64,000 nt of DNA, taken from contig JAHHGX010000072.1 of assembly GCA_019359675.1 (NCBI GenBank), forward strand, positions 141,959-205,958. Direction: 5' to 3'. The DNA is from Calothrix sp. FI2-JRJ7. Lineage in GTDB: Bacteria > Cyanobacteriota > Cyanobacteriia > Cyanobacteriales > Nostocaceae. The notes beneath the pieces are model-generated. The model searched no databases. It saw only the letters and a program-made list of their open reading frames with translations, and was not told the origin of the DNA. Position numbers and translations under genes: made by a program. Positions 36,482-44,928 of this stretch are shown here, piece after piece (within the stretch, counting starts at the first letter, position 1; each line of letters starts with the position of its first letter).

Positions 36482-36635
36482 TTGTTCCTACTAATTTACT
36501 AATATTAATAACTGCCTAACTAGTGTTTCTTTAGTTTGATAATGCTAGATAATATTTAGTATAATTTATCATCTATATTCTCAGTAATAAAAAAACTAAA
36601 TTTATTTTTTTACGTTCTATTTTATGCAAAAATTG

Positions 36636-36659
36636 CCCCTTCACAGCAGTGTGGAGGGG
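36636..36659 (-). terminator. Terminator after the glycosyltransferase pair
   Basis: Arms CCCCTTCACA and TGTGGAGGGG (one G-T pair) with a GCAG loop. On the minus strand the stem is followed by CAATTTTTG. It lies 26 bases after the stop of the GT2 gene and closes that transcription unit. Confidence 0.7.
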
Positions 36660-36684
36660 TTAGGGCGCTTGGGATGCACAATTA

Positions 36685-37707
36685 TTAACTAGATTGGTCT
36701 TGCAAAATGCGGCGCCTTTGGGTAGCTCCTGTTCGCTTTAAAGCAACAGCTTCAAGTGGACTGTAGAGGGACTGGGGTAAAAGGAAAATCATATAAGCTG
36801 CGGCTAAGGTCAAAAAGGTACGGCGCGGTTCAGTAAGAATGATACGCCAGTTGTTAGCTAAAGCTTTATTAACTAGTTCTACAGCCATTGAACCATCTTG
36901 GAGACTTACTGCTCTGCGAGCTAAATATCGCAACTGGTAGGCTCTAGCTAGTGTTCCCCATTTAGCAACTAGTTCTGGAGCGTATTCCGTAGCCTTGGAA
37001 ATTACCTTTTCCCAAGAATCTAACTGTTTAAGCAAGTTAGCTGATAACCCGCCTGAAGTTACTCGATACAATGTCAGGGCAAGAGGAATGCCCTCTATTT
37101 GCCAATTAGTCTGAACAGAAATGCGTATCCAACATTCTATGTCCTCTGATTGGCGGAAGTTTTCATCAAAATAACAATGCTCTATAGTACCGTGAACATT
37201 ATCTTGAAATTTAATTGCCTCAAAAACTTCTCTCCGAATTACCGCAGCCGAGCCGTTGCTAATTGGGTTTCGGCAAAGGACTATGGATGGGGTAATACCT
37301 TTAAGTAATGGTAGTTGATAGATACCCAAGGGTTGTCCATTCTCATCTATAAAAGCAGAACGACTGAAACTAACTCCAACATTTGGGGCATTTTCCAGAT
37401 GCTCAACATGTTTTTCTAATTTTTCTGGCAACCAAAGGTCATCAGCATCTAAAAAAGCCAAATATTCTCCCTGAGCATAACGAATACCAGTATTTCTCGC
37501 TCCAGCCAGTCCCCGATTTTGTTGACGAATAATTTTAATTCTTGGGTCTGTGAATTGTTGACAAATTTCTATACTTCGGTCTTGAGTTGCATCGTCAATA
37601 ATCAGTATCTCAAAGTTTTTATAAGTTTGATTAAGAGCCGATCTTACTGTATCAGCTATATATTTTTCAGCATTGTATACTGGAATAATGATAGAAACTT
37701 TCTTCAT
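36685..37707 (-). CDS. Family 2 glycosyltransferase
   Basis: 340 residues. The GT-A fold is evident from VSIIIPVYNAEKYIADTVRS, ILIIDDATQDRS and the metal-binding FLDADDLWLPEKL near residue 90. The C-terminal third is helical. It is a close tandem paralog of the next gene upstream (37741-38769), so the pair arose by duplication. It presumably adds a sugar to the exopolysaccharide repeat unit at the cytoplasmic membrane; donor and acceptor are unknown. Confidence 0.9.
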   Translation of the reverse strand: MKKVSIIIPVYNAEKYIADTVRSALNQTYKNFEILIIDDATQDRSIEICQQFTDPRIKIIRQQNRGLAGARNTGIRYAQGEYLAFLDADDLWLPEKLEKHVEHLENAPNVGVSFSRSAFIDENGQPLGIYQLPLLKGITPSIVLCRNPISNGSAAVIRREVFEAIKFQDNVHGTIEHCYFDENFRQSEDIECWIRISVQTNWQIEGIPLALTLYRVTSGGLSANLLKQLDSWEKVISKATEYAPELVAKWGTLARAYQLRYLARRAVSLQDGSMAVELVNKALANNWRIILTEPRRTFLTLAAAYMIFLLPQSLYSPLEAVALKRTGATQRRRILQDQSS

Positions 37708-37740
37708 TTGTGCCCATCCTATTAATTTAAGTGAATTAAG

Positions 37741-38769
37741 TTAATTAATTAAAAGCTGCTCTTGAAGAATACGCCGTTTTTGGTTAGCTCCTGTTATTTT
37801 TAAACCAAGAGTCTCAATTAAAGTGTAAATAGACTGGGGCAAAAGCCAAAGGGAATAGGCAGCGGCAAAGGTCAAAATAGTGCCGCGCGGTTTCTCAAGA
37901 AGAATTCGCCAGTTTGTGACCAGAGCTTTATTAATCAGTTGTACAGCTATTGAACCTGCTTGAAGACGAACTGCATTGCGAGCTAAATGCTGTAACTGGT
38001 AAGCTCTTGCCTGTTTTTCCCATTGAGCAACTATTTCTTTTGCATAAGAACGTGTTTTTTCAATCACCTGTTCCAAAGAATCTAGCTGCTTGAAAATATC
38101 TGCTGAAAGCCCGCTTGAATTGACTCTATATAAAGTTAAAGCATCAGAAATACCCTCTATTTGCCAGTCAGTCTGAATGGAAATACGTATCCAACACTCC
38201 ATATCCTCTGAGCGGCGGAAGTGTTCATCAAAATAAAAATCTTCTACGGTACCGTGAAGATTATCTTGAAATTTAATCGCTTCAAAAACTTCCCTACGAA
38301 TTACGGCAGCCGAACCATTGCCAACCGGATTACGACCAAGTAAATAGGATGTGGTGATTTCTGTAAGCTTAGGCATCTGGTACGTGCCTAATGATTTTCC
38401 AGCTTCGTCTATAAAGACAGAGCGGCTAAAGCTAACACCAACATCGGGTGAATTTTCCAGGTGAGCAACATGTTTTTCCAGCTTTTGAGGTAGCCAAAGG
38501 TCATCTCCATCTATAAAAGCTACATATTCTCCTTGAGCATGGCGAATACCAGTATTCCTAGCTCCAGCTAGTCCTCGATTTGCTTGGTGAATAATTTTAA
38601 TTCTAGAATCTGTAAATTTTTGACAAATTTCTATACTCTTGTCTTGAGTTGCATCATCAATAATAAGAATCTCAATATTTTTATAAGTTTGATCGAGAAC
38701 GGACTGTACCGTAGCAGCTATGTAATTTTCGACTCCATAAACCGGAATAATTACAGAAACTTTTTTCAT
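37741..38769 (-). CDS. Family 2 glycosyltransferase
   Basis: 342 residues from the ATG at 38769; a TTG at 38796 would add nine residues before the typical MKKVSVIIPVY start. Its motif is FIDGDDLWLPQKL, a conservative change from the FLDADDLW of its tandem copy. It is first in a short unit ending at the terminator at 36636-36659, and has copy C of the shared 76-bp element about 80 bases upstream, which suggests coordinated control with the other exopolysaccharide units. Confidence 0.9.
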   Translation of the reverse strand: MKKVSVIIPVYGVENYIAATVQSVLDQTYKNIEILIIDDATQDKSIEICQKFTDSRIKIIHQANRGLAGARNTGIRHAQGEYVAFIDGDDLWLPQKLEKHVAHLENSPDVGVSFSRSVFIDEAGKSLGTYQMPKLTEITTSYLLGRNPVGNGSAAVIRREVFEAIKFQDNLHGTVEDFYFDEHFRRSEDMECWIRISIQTDWQIEGISDALTLYRVNSSGLSADIFKQLDSLEQVIEKTRSYAKEIVAQWEKQARAYQLQHLARNAVRLQAGSIAVQLINKALVTNWRILLEKPRGTILTFAAAYSLWLLPQSIYTLIETLGLKITGANQKRRILQEQLLIN

Positions 38770-38847
38770 TTTTAAAACTGGCTTTGTTTGAGCCAATATT
38801 TCAGTTTGTACTACTAGTATAGTAACCTCGAATATCGTAATCTAGAT

Positions 38848-38923
38848 ACTATCATTCGGCTTAAACTAGGTATAAAGCTGATAGCATCCAAACAGAGTGC
38901 GATAATTATCCACTTGGATATCC
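38848..38923 (-). promoter_or_regulatory. Shared exopolysaccharide upstream element, copy C
   Basis: Starts ACTATCATTCGGCTTAAAC and ends ATAATTATCCACTTGGATAT followed by CC on the plus strand. It is less similar to A and B in the middle, but the ends and the 76-base span agree. Confidence 0.5.
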
Positions 38924-39012
38924 AGGTGGTTATAAAATCGCTCAAATTTAAAATTGCCATTTTAATTCTGTAAGCGTAGCTTTCTGGCAAGTTATTTTTA
39001 ATTCTAAATTTT

Positions 39013-39047
39013 TAATTATTAATTATTAATTATTAATTATTAATTAT
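39013..39047. repeat. Heptamer tandem repeat (TAATTAT)5
   Basis: Five perfect copies of TAATTAT. Short tandemly repeated heptamers are a known feature of filamentous cyanobacterial genomes. Confidence 0.85.
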
Positions 39048-39088
39048 TATATAGCAGCTTTATATATTTTGTAAAAAATTCTACTCGT

Positions 39089-39116
39089 GTAGAGATGCGA
39101 TTAATCGCGTCTCTAC
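39089..39116. repeat. GTAGAGACG-type palindrome, near-perfect copy
   Basis: A 28-base palindrome with a single mismatch, of the form GTAGAGAYGCGAT followed by its complement. It is the most compact copy of the family at 2775, 13812 and 55131, and follows the oxygenase gene, where it could terminate transcription. Confidence 0.75.
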
Positions 39117-39148
39117 AACATGCGATTTTTACGAATGATTTAGGATTA

Positions 39149-40051
39149 CTAGAATGAGTTTGTGTAACCTAAAATGCACTGCCTCTGACGTATTGAAAGT
39201 CTGCTGGAAATTTCTAGGAACTCGTCTCTAGTCAATATAACTTTATTAAAGATTGCTATGGGTCGTCTAGAAGTGTAGGAAAAAGTGATTGAGAATCGGT
39301 CTGCTTGTACAGGTGGTTTGGCACGGTGAAAAACATTGCGTGTGTCACTAAAAATTACTGTACCAGAACGTCCTGGGCAAGATTTCCAATCTGATGTAGG
39401 TACAAAAGTTTTCATGACTTCATCTGAGACGAAACCAGAGGTATATCGAAGAGTTTTACGTAATGATGAAGTTAAAGATTTTGAAATATATTCAAACGGC
39501 CCACCGTTTAAAGTCACATTATTCAAGTAAACTATGATTCTGACCATGCGATGGTCTTCCACATCTGTATGCCATTGCCTTACACCAATTAGTTTTCCAT
39601 TAGCAACTTCCCTGCGAAAATGTGCGCCATGATACAGTACGGGAAGACCAATGTAATTTTCAATAATATTAAGTAATCGTTCTTCGAGTCCCCATATAAG
39701 AATATCTGGGTACTTTATTAATTTAAATAAAGGTAGACTTATTACATCATTTACATTGCTATATTTCTCGCTCTTAAAGGCTAGTAATTCTGGTAATAGC
39801 TTTTCGGCGCCAACTATCAGTTGGGATGTAGTAGGAATTTCCAGTTCTTCTAAAGAGGTTATAAAAGCTCCTTCCTGACGCAAAGACTCAATCAAGGTTA
39901 AATCTTCTGAGGAAATTTTAGGTAAATAATTAACATATTTTTCAACTTGTTTTTTATGAAACAGTTCTGATAAAATTTTAAAAACTGCAAATTGTAAAAC
40001 AATCCTCTTGATTTTGTTGGGTATACGTTTGATTTTTTCTATTATTTCCAT
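39149..40051 (-). CDS. Fe(II)/2-oxoglutarate-dependent oxygenase (phytanoyl-CoA dioxygenase-like)
   Basis: 300 residues. The iron-binding triad is seen as H and D of RQWHTDVEDHRMV (about 159-161) and a distal His in NVFHRAKPP (about 238), followed by an Arg in ADRFSITF that would bind 2-oxoglutarate. The segment RIIVYLNNVTLNGGPFEYI is characteristic of the phytanoyl-CoA dioxygenase-like group. Such an enzyme inside an exopolysaccharide cluster could hydroxylate a sugar or a lipid carrier, but the substrate cannot be told. Confidence 0.75.
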   Translation of the reverse strand: MEIIEKIKRIPNKIKRIVLQFAVFKILSELFHKKQVEKYVNYLPKISSEDLTLIESLRQEGAFITSLEELEIPTTSQLIVGAEKLLPELLAFKSEKYSNVNDVISLPLFKLIKYPDILIWGLEERLLNIIENYIGLPVLYHGAHFRREVANGKLIGVRQWHTDVEDHRMVRIIVYLNNVTLNGGPFEYISKSLTSSLRKTLRYTSGFVSDEVMKTFVPTSDWKSCPGRSGTVIFSDTRNVFHRAKPPVQADRFSITFSYTSRRPIAIFNKVILTRDEFLEISSRLSIRQRQCILGYTNSF

Positions 40052-40236
40052 CTAGCCTTACCTTTACAAATTCTTACAACGCTTTGCAACTGGTATGATA
40101 CAAAAATAGGGAGAAAAAAAATAAGAGTACTCTTTATTAGAGTATACTCTTTCAACCTTTAACATTGATTAAAACCATTAATCAGTAAGCATGGCAGCTT
40201 ACTTAAGCTACTAGTCCAAAATTTGTTTTAGGGCGA

Positions 40237-41685
40237 TTAGGGTAGGTGTAAGAAGTTACGTAATTGCTCGCCTATCGCTTCAGGCGAAAAGCAGTTCTCC
40301 GCTCGACTCCTAGCACGCTTGCCCAACTCGCGTCCCCAAGCCTCATCATCTAGAACCCGACCAAGTGCCAACGCCAACGCCGTCGCATCACCGCGCGGCA
40401 CTATTATGCCACCATGTGCCTCGCCCTTCTCAAGAATATCGGGCACACCAGGGGCATCAGCGGCTACCACAGGCAGACCACAAGCCATTGCCTCAACTGG
40501 CGCCACTGGGAAGCCTTCATGTCGAGACGGTAGCGTATAAACATTAGCAGCAGAAAGGTATTGTTGAATTTGGGTGCGCGAGCGGACAAATTCGTTTACC
40601 CACATTACACCTGGCAGTTGCATAGTTTCGAGGCTAGCTCGCAGTTTGTTCGCGTCGCTACCTGTTCCTACTAGCAGTAAGCGCAGGTCTCTTCCTGGTC
40701 GTTCATAGCAAATTTGATTCCAAGCCTCTAGCAGCACGTCCAGCCCCTTGCGCTCGATTTCAACACGCCCATGCCACACTACCACAGAAGCATCAAGGGG
40801 AATACTAAGCGCAGTCCGTGCCTTGTCACGGTCAATAGCACTCCATGATACTACATTTAGTGGGTTGAATATCCGGGCTATTTTGGCAGACGATACCTTA
40901 TAGGAGGCACTTACCCGCTGGCTCTCAGTTTGCGTGGGGATGATTAATCCTGCACATGCTCGCATTGCCAAGGGACGCAGAGGGTATTCGAGAAAACTGT
41001 GCTGTTTGTCACCTCCTTGGAAAGTAGCAAACACTGGTAAACGCATCAACTTCCCCAAAAGCACACAAGCGTCAAAGCGTGCGTACTCATACTCTTGGCA
41101 CAAAATGGCATTGCAACCCTCACGTCGTAGTTCTTGGGCAAGTAACTTTAAAGGTGTAGATAGGTAAGAACCTAAGTTTTTAACTGCGTCTTTGAGTGTT
41201 ACTACTAAGGAAGGGCGCGTACTGTCGGTAGCGTAGACATCGCTAAACTTCTCGTTCTCACTTACTCCTGAAGCATTGAGCGCTTGGCGCCGAACAGTAC
41301 GATAAGCACGGTAAATTTTGGGAGCAGGCAGTATACAGATTGTGGCACCAGTAGGCGCATGTATAAAACGCGACGGTACAGTCACATTAGCCGAAAAACA
41401 GAACATTACCGTCCGCACACCAACATGACGCAGAGCATCGATGTAACCAAACATCCAACTGCCCGTAAATTCTTTACAAAAGGCTTCAAATGATACTCCA
41501 AGACTGTCCAAAAAGTCTTCGATCAAATCGCCATAAGGCAGCAAAGCGATAGTTGGTTTTAACTGCGTGTTCACTAGCGACTCTTGGTCATTTGCATCAC
41601 CAAGCTTGACGTTTTGATTCAATCCAGAATTGGAATATGTCAATAAGTCGGGGGAAGTATTTAGCAAATTTGAAAATTTTTTCAT
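40237..41685 (-). CDS. Family 4 glycosyltransferase
   Basis: 482 residues with a GT-B fold. The C-terminal donor-binding domain shows VVWHGRVEIERKGLDVLLEA, LLLVGTGSDANKLRASLE, NVYTLPSRHEGFPVAPVEAM and ACGLPVVAADAPGVPDILE, including the E-x7-E motif. The N-terminal half contains a DDSTRP-like loop and hydrophobic strands. It is probably a retaining enzyme adding a hexose to the repeat unit. It is somewhat more GC-rich than its neighbours, which may hint at a separate origin. Confidence 0.9.
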   Translation of the reverse strand: MKKFSNLLNTSPDLLTYSNSGLNQNVKLGDANDQESLVNTQLKPTIALLPYGDLIEDFLDSLGVSFEAFCKEFTGSWMFGYIDALRHVGVRTVMFCFSANVTVPSRFIHAPTGATICILPAPKIYRAYRTVRRQALNASGVSENEKFSDVYATDSTRPSLVVTLKDAVKNLGSYLSTPLKLLAQELRREGCNAILCQEYEYARFDACVLLGKLMRLPVFATFQGGDKQHSFLEYPLRPLAMRACAGLIIPTQTESQRVSASYKVSSAKIARIFNPLNVVSWSAIDRDKARTALSIPLDASVVVWHGRVEIERKGLDVLLEAWNQICYERPGRDLRLLLVGTGSDANKLRASLETMQLPGVMWVNEFVRSRTQIQQYLSAANVYTLPSRHEGFPVAPVEAMACGLPVVAADAPGVPDILEKGEAHGGIIVPRGDATALALALGRVLDDEAWGRELGKRARSRAENCFSPEAIGEQLRNFLHLP

Positions 41686-41712
41686 AATATTTGAGTAGTT
41701 TAATGTTAAAAA

Positions 41713-42837
41713 TTAAGGACTTAATAAAGGTTGAAGACCAAGTGCTTGCATAACTTCTGCGTCACGCGTATTCAAGCCAAACCAATGTCCCCAACCAATT
41801 CCATAGGTTTCAAAAACTTGTGTAACATCTTTCAAATAGCGAAGCCCAGAATCTCTAGGAGCTACCCACGGTATCGCTCCAAACTCATTACATATTACAG
41901 AAACTTCGTTAGTTTTCGCCCATTCTGCGATTGGCGATAAGACTTTTAGGAACTTATCTTTATTCCATTTTTCCTTACCATAATTCTCTACTGCTGATTT
42001 AGCCTCAGAGTCTCGAATGGACGATAGGATTGGTGCAACTGCTCCAGGGGTTGAAGGGTAAGGTATATTTTTCATGAATTGCAAAGCGCGCCATCCCCAG
42101 GTAGCACCTTGATGTGTAAAAACAAATGGAACGTAACAGTGGAAGTTATACACTACGTTTTTATCTTCTACAATTTGAGTATCTAGAAGCGCTTGAATAT
42201 TATCCCAATCATTGATAGCAACTCTCAGGTTTGAACTGGCAATAATTGTATGATTTGGGGCGCCTGAACGAATTGCTGCAATTAGTTTAACCTGGACTTT
42301 ATTCCAGTCTTCAGCTGTTTTTGCCGAAGGTTCGTTCATTACTTCTAAAAAAACTTTTTCTGGATCGGTGCTGCTCAAGTGAGTAGCAAAAGTTTTCCAG
42401 AAAGCTATAAATCTTGCTTCTACAGCAGGGTCTGAGTATAACTCATAGGGATGTTTGAAAGGACATACAATAATTCCTAACCCCGTGTTAACGTGCATCT
42501 GAACAATCGTATCTAAAGCAGTAAGATAATCTGTCTTCAAGACACTTGGGTTATTATCATTTAAAAATTTCCACAAAACAACTGGTAGCCTGGTATAAGT
42601 CAAACCTAAACTTTTGTACTCTAATAGAGTTGCCTGTGTATAAGAACCATCTGTTAGTTCGTATTCCTGCCAACGTTCAAGATTAAAACCTTTGGATAGT
42701 GTCTTTAGTCGGCTGGCTGTGACTGTAGACTTAGACTCATTCGTTGCCTTTACAATACTACAGTTGCTAACTGCAAGTCCACTACAGATGGAAAGAAGTG
42801 CCAAACGTAGAAATTTAGAACGTGATAAAGTGTGCAT
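41713..42837 (-). CDS. Exported glycoside hydrolase family 5 (endoglucanase-like)
   Basis: 374 residues with an N-terminal signal that ends in a lipobox-like GLAVSNC, so it may be a lipoprotein. The GH5 TIM barrel is recognised from KGFNLERWQEYELTDG, YTRLPVVLWKFL, the acid/base Glu in LEVMNEPSA (about 168), FHCYVPFVFTHQGA and the nucleophile Glu in VICNEFGAIPW (about 314). Cellulase-like enzymes often sit in polysaccharide export clusters to trim or release chains. It lies 27 bases before the GT4 gene on the same strand. Confidence 0.88.
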   Translation of the reverse strand: MHTLSRSKFLRLALLSICSGLAVSNCSIVKATNESKSTVTASRLKTLSKGFNLERWQEYELTDGSYTQATLLEYKSLGLTYTRLPVVLWKFLNDNNPSVLKTDYLTALDTIVQMHVNTGLGIIVCPFKHPYELYSDPAVEARFIAFWKTFATHLSSTDPEKVFLEVMNEPSAKTAEDWNKVQVKLIAAIRSGAPNHTIIASSNLRVAINDWDNIQALLDTQIVEDKNVVYNFHCYVPFVFTHQGATWGWRALQFMKNIPYPSTPGAVAPILSSIRDSEAKSAVENYGKEKWNKDKFLKVLSPIAEWAKTNEVSVICNEFGAIPWVAPRDSGLRYLKDVTQVFETYGIGWGHWFGLNTRDAEVMQALGLQPLLSP

Positions 42838-42865
42838 AGCATCAGTAATCTTGAAAACATTTTCA

Positions 42866-43840
42866 TCATTGGGTTAGAGGTTGACGATTCGCACGAATTT
42901 TTTTGATGAGATCAAGAAAATTGTTAGTAATACTAGGTGAGAATATTCGTAGCAATAGAAACTTGAGTACTAACTTTTGAAATCTTTTGTTTAGTAAAGT
43001 CTGTGGCTGTAGCCGGATTGCTTTCCACAAATGCTGTCCAGCTTCTTTGACTCCACTCATATTGGTGCTATGCTTAAGATATAAATCAGCACAATACTTA
43101 TGGAAAGAAGTAAAGCTTTGATTTTTAAGATGTTGATATTCCGGTGGCGCCGCACGATATGCCTTTTCCATCACTATAATACATGCTTGCTTCATCACCT
43201 CAACTTTAGAAGACATTGCTCCTGTTGAGCGACGATAAAGAATTTGGTGTTTGGGAACAACAACAAAATGCCAACGAGCCGCTAGTCGCAGCCAATAGTC
43301 CCAATCTTCGCAGGATTTCAGTGTAGAATCAAACTCTCCTGTTGACTTAATTGCTTGCTTACGAATTAAAGTATTTGAGCCGTTGTAAATAAAATCTCCA
43401 ACTAACAAGTTAGCATACACATTACCTTCAAAAAATACGGGTTCACATGGTTTGAAAAATAAAGAGCCTTCTTTTTCCTCCATAAAAGAAGTCCAGCTAT
43501 AAGCAACTCCTGCCTCTGGGTGCTGTTGCAAAGCTGCTAGTTGCAGTTGTAATTTATCTGGTGTCCATAAATCATCAGCATCGAGAAATGCTATAAATTC
43601 TCCAGTGGCATGAGAAATACCACGATTGCGAGCCACTGGTAAACCACCATTGCTATATGAGAAAATTTTGAGACGAGGGTCTTCAATTGAATTTATAATC
43701 TCTAAAGTTCGGTCAGTCGAGCCATCATTAATTACAATTATTTCAAAATCGGAAAAGGTTTGTTGCTGAACCGATTTAATTGTTTCTAAGATAGTTCGTT
43801 CCGCATTGTAGGCTGGAACAATAACGGATATTGTTGGCAT
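42866..43840 (-). CDS. Family 2 glycosyltransferase
   Basis: 324 residues, beginning PTISVIVPAYNAERTILETI, with IIVINDGSTDRTLE and the metal motif FLDADDLWTPDKL. The C-terminal region is helical and basic. It is a close tandem paralog of the gene at 43885-44841. It starts 44 bases after that gene and ends 28 bases before the GH5 gene, consistent with one long operon. Confidence 0.9.
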   Translation of the reverse strand: MPTISVIVPAYNAERTILETIKSVQQQTFSDFEIIVINDGSTDRTLEIINSIEDPRLKIFSYSNGGLPVARNRGISHATGEFIAFLDADDLWTPDKLQLQLAALQQHPEAGVAYSWTSFMEEKEGSLFFKPCEPVFFEGNVYANLLVGDFIYNGSNTLIRKQAIKSTGEFDSTLKSCEDWDYWLRLAARWHFVVVPKHQILYRRSTGAMSSKVEVMKQACIIVMEKAYRAAPPEYQHLKNQSFTSFHKYCADLYLKHSTNMSGVKEAGQHLWKAIRLQPQTLLNKRFQKLVLKFLLLRIFSPSITNNFLDLIKKIRANRQPLTQ

Positions 43841-43884
43841 TTAGTTTGGCTCCTCTGAAAATATCATGTCCTGATTTTCGTTAT

Positions 43885-44841
43885 TTACACTTTACTGATA
43901 GTCTGATGAGCAGGCTGGTAATTTAGTAATGGAAACTGTATCAACACCCACCTTTTAATGAACCATTTAATAAGATTTTGAGTATATTTTTCTTGCAATA
44001 TTTTTGGATTTAGGGTAATTGCCCTCAATAATTTCTGACCAGCCCGATTAACTTCACCAATATTATCAGTACTATATTGCAAAACTTTTTCAGCACAATA
44101 TCGGTAAATCCAAGCCAGGGTTTGATTCTTAAGGGATTGAAGTTCTGGAGGAACTGCTCGATATGTCTTTTCAATCATCATAATATTTGCTTTTTCCATT
44201 ACTTCAACATTAGACGATGCCGAGCCAGAGGATTGACGATAGAGAATTTGGTGCTTGGGAACTACAACAAAATGCCAACAAGCGGCTAGCCGCAGCCAAT
44301 AATCCCAATCCTCACAGGCTTTAAGTGTAGTATCAAACTCTCCTATAGACTCAATAGCTTGCCTGCGAATCAAAGGATTGGACCCGTTGGCAAGGAAATT
44401 ATTGATCAACAACTCGGCATAAACATTACCTTCAAAGAATGCAGGTTCACCAGGGGATAAAGATTCTCCTTGTTCATCCATAAAATAAGTCCAGCTATAA
44501 GCAACTCCTGCTTCTGAATGCTGTTGCAACGCTGCTAATTGCAGTTCCAACTTATCGGGTGTCCATAAGTCATCGGCATCGAGAAAGGCAATAAATTCTC
44601 CATTGGCATGAGAAATACCACGATTGCGAGCCACACACACCCCACCATTTTCATAAGAGAAAATTTTCAGGCGCTCATCTTTAACATTATGAAGTAGCTC
44701 TAAAGTTCGGTCTGTAGAGCCATCATCAACAACAATTAGTTCAAAGTTTGAGAATGTTTGTTCCTGAACTGATACAATCGTTTCTAAAATAGTGCGTTCA
44801 GCATTGTAAGCAGGAATAATGATTGATATTGTTGGTAACAT
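43885..44841 (-). CDS. Family 2 glycosyltransferase
   Basis: 318 residues with PTISIIIPAYNAERTILETI, LIVVDDGSTDRTLE and FLDADDLWTPDKL. The middle parts (ACEDWDYWLRLAACWHFVVV) are nearly identical to the neighbouring paralog, while the C-termini have diverged, so the acceptors may differ. It lies downstream of the Wzx gene with 87 bases between. Confidence 0.9.
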   Translation of the reverse strand: MLPTISIIIPAYNAERTILETIVSVQEQTFSNFELIVVDDGSTDRTLELLHNVKDERLKIFSYENGGVCVARNRGISHANGEFIAFLDADDLWTPDKLELQLAALQQHSEAGVAYSWTYFMDEQGESLSPGEPAFFEGNVYAELLINNFLANGSNPLIRRQAIESIGEFDTTLKACEDWDYWLRLAACWHFVVVPKHQILYRQSSGSASSNVEVMEKANIMMIEKTYRAVPPELQSLKNQTLAWIYRYCAEKVLQYSTDNIGEVNRAGQKLLRAITLNPKILQEKYTQNLIKWFIKRWVLIQFPLLNYQPAHQTISKV

Positions 44842-44928
44842 AAAGATTAGCTTTTTTGGCTTTAGTTTCCAGAAATGTTAATTGATAATATCCAGAATTT
44901 TACTTATTTATAATATTTCGGTTTTTGT

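Larger units (their letters stand above)
38770..39148. other. Intergenic region with regulatory element and repeats
   Basis: Holds the shared element C (38848-38923), a heptamer tandem repeat (39013-39047) and a GTAGAGATGCGATTAATC-type palindrome (39089-39116). No gene is visible. Confidence 0.65.

Noticed and set aside
39013..39047. Tandem TAATTAT repeat considered as a CRISPR-like array
   Set aside because: The unit is seven bases without spacers; it is a simple heptamer repeat. No cas genes are in the window.
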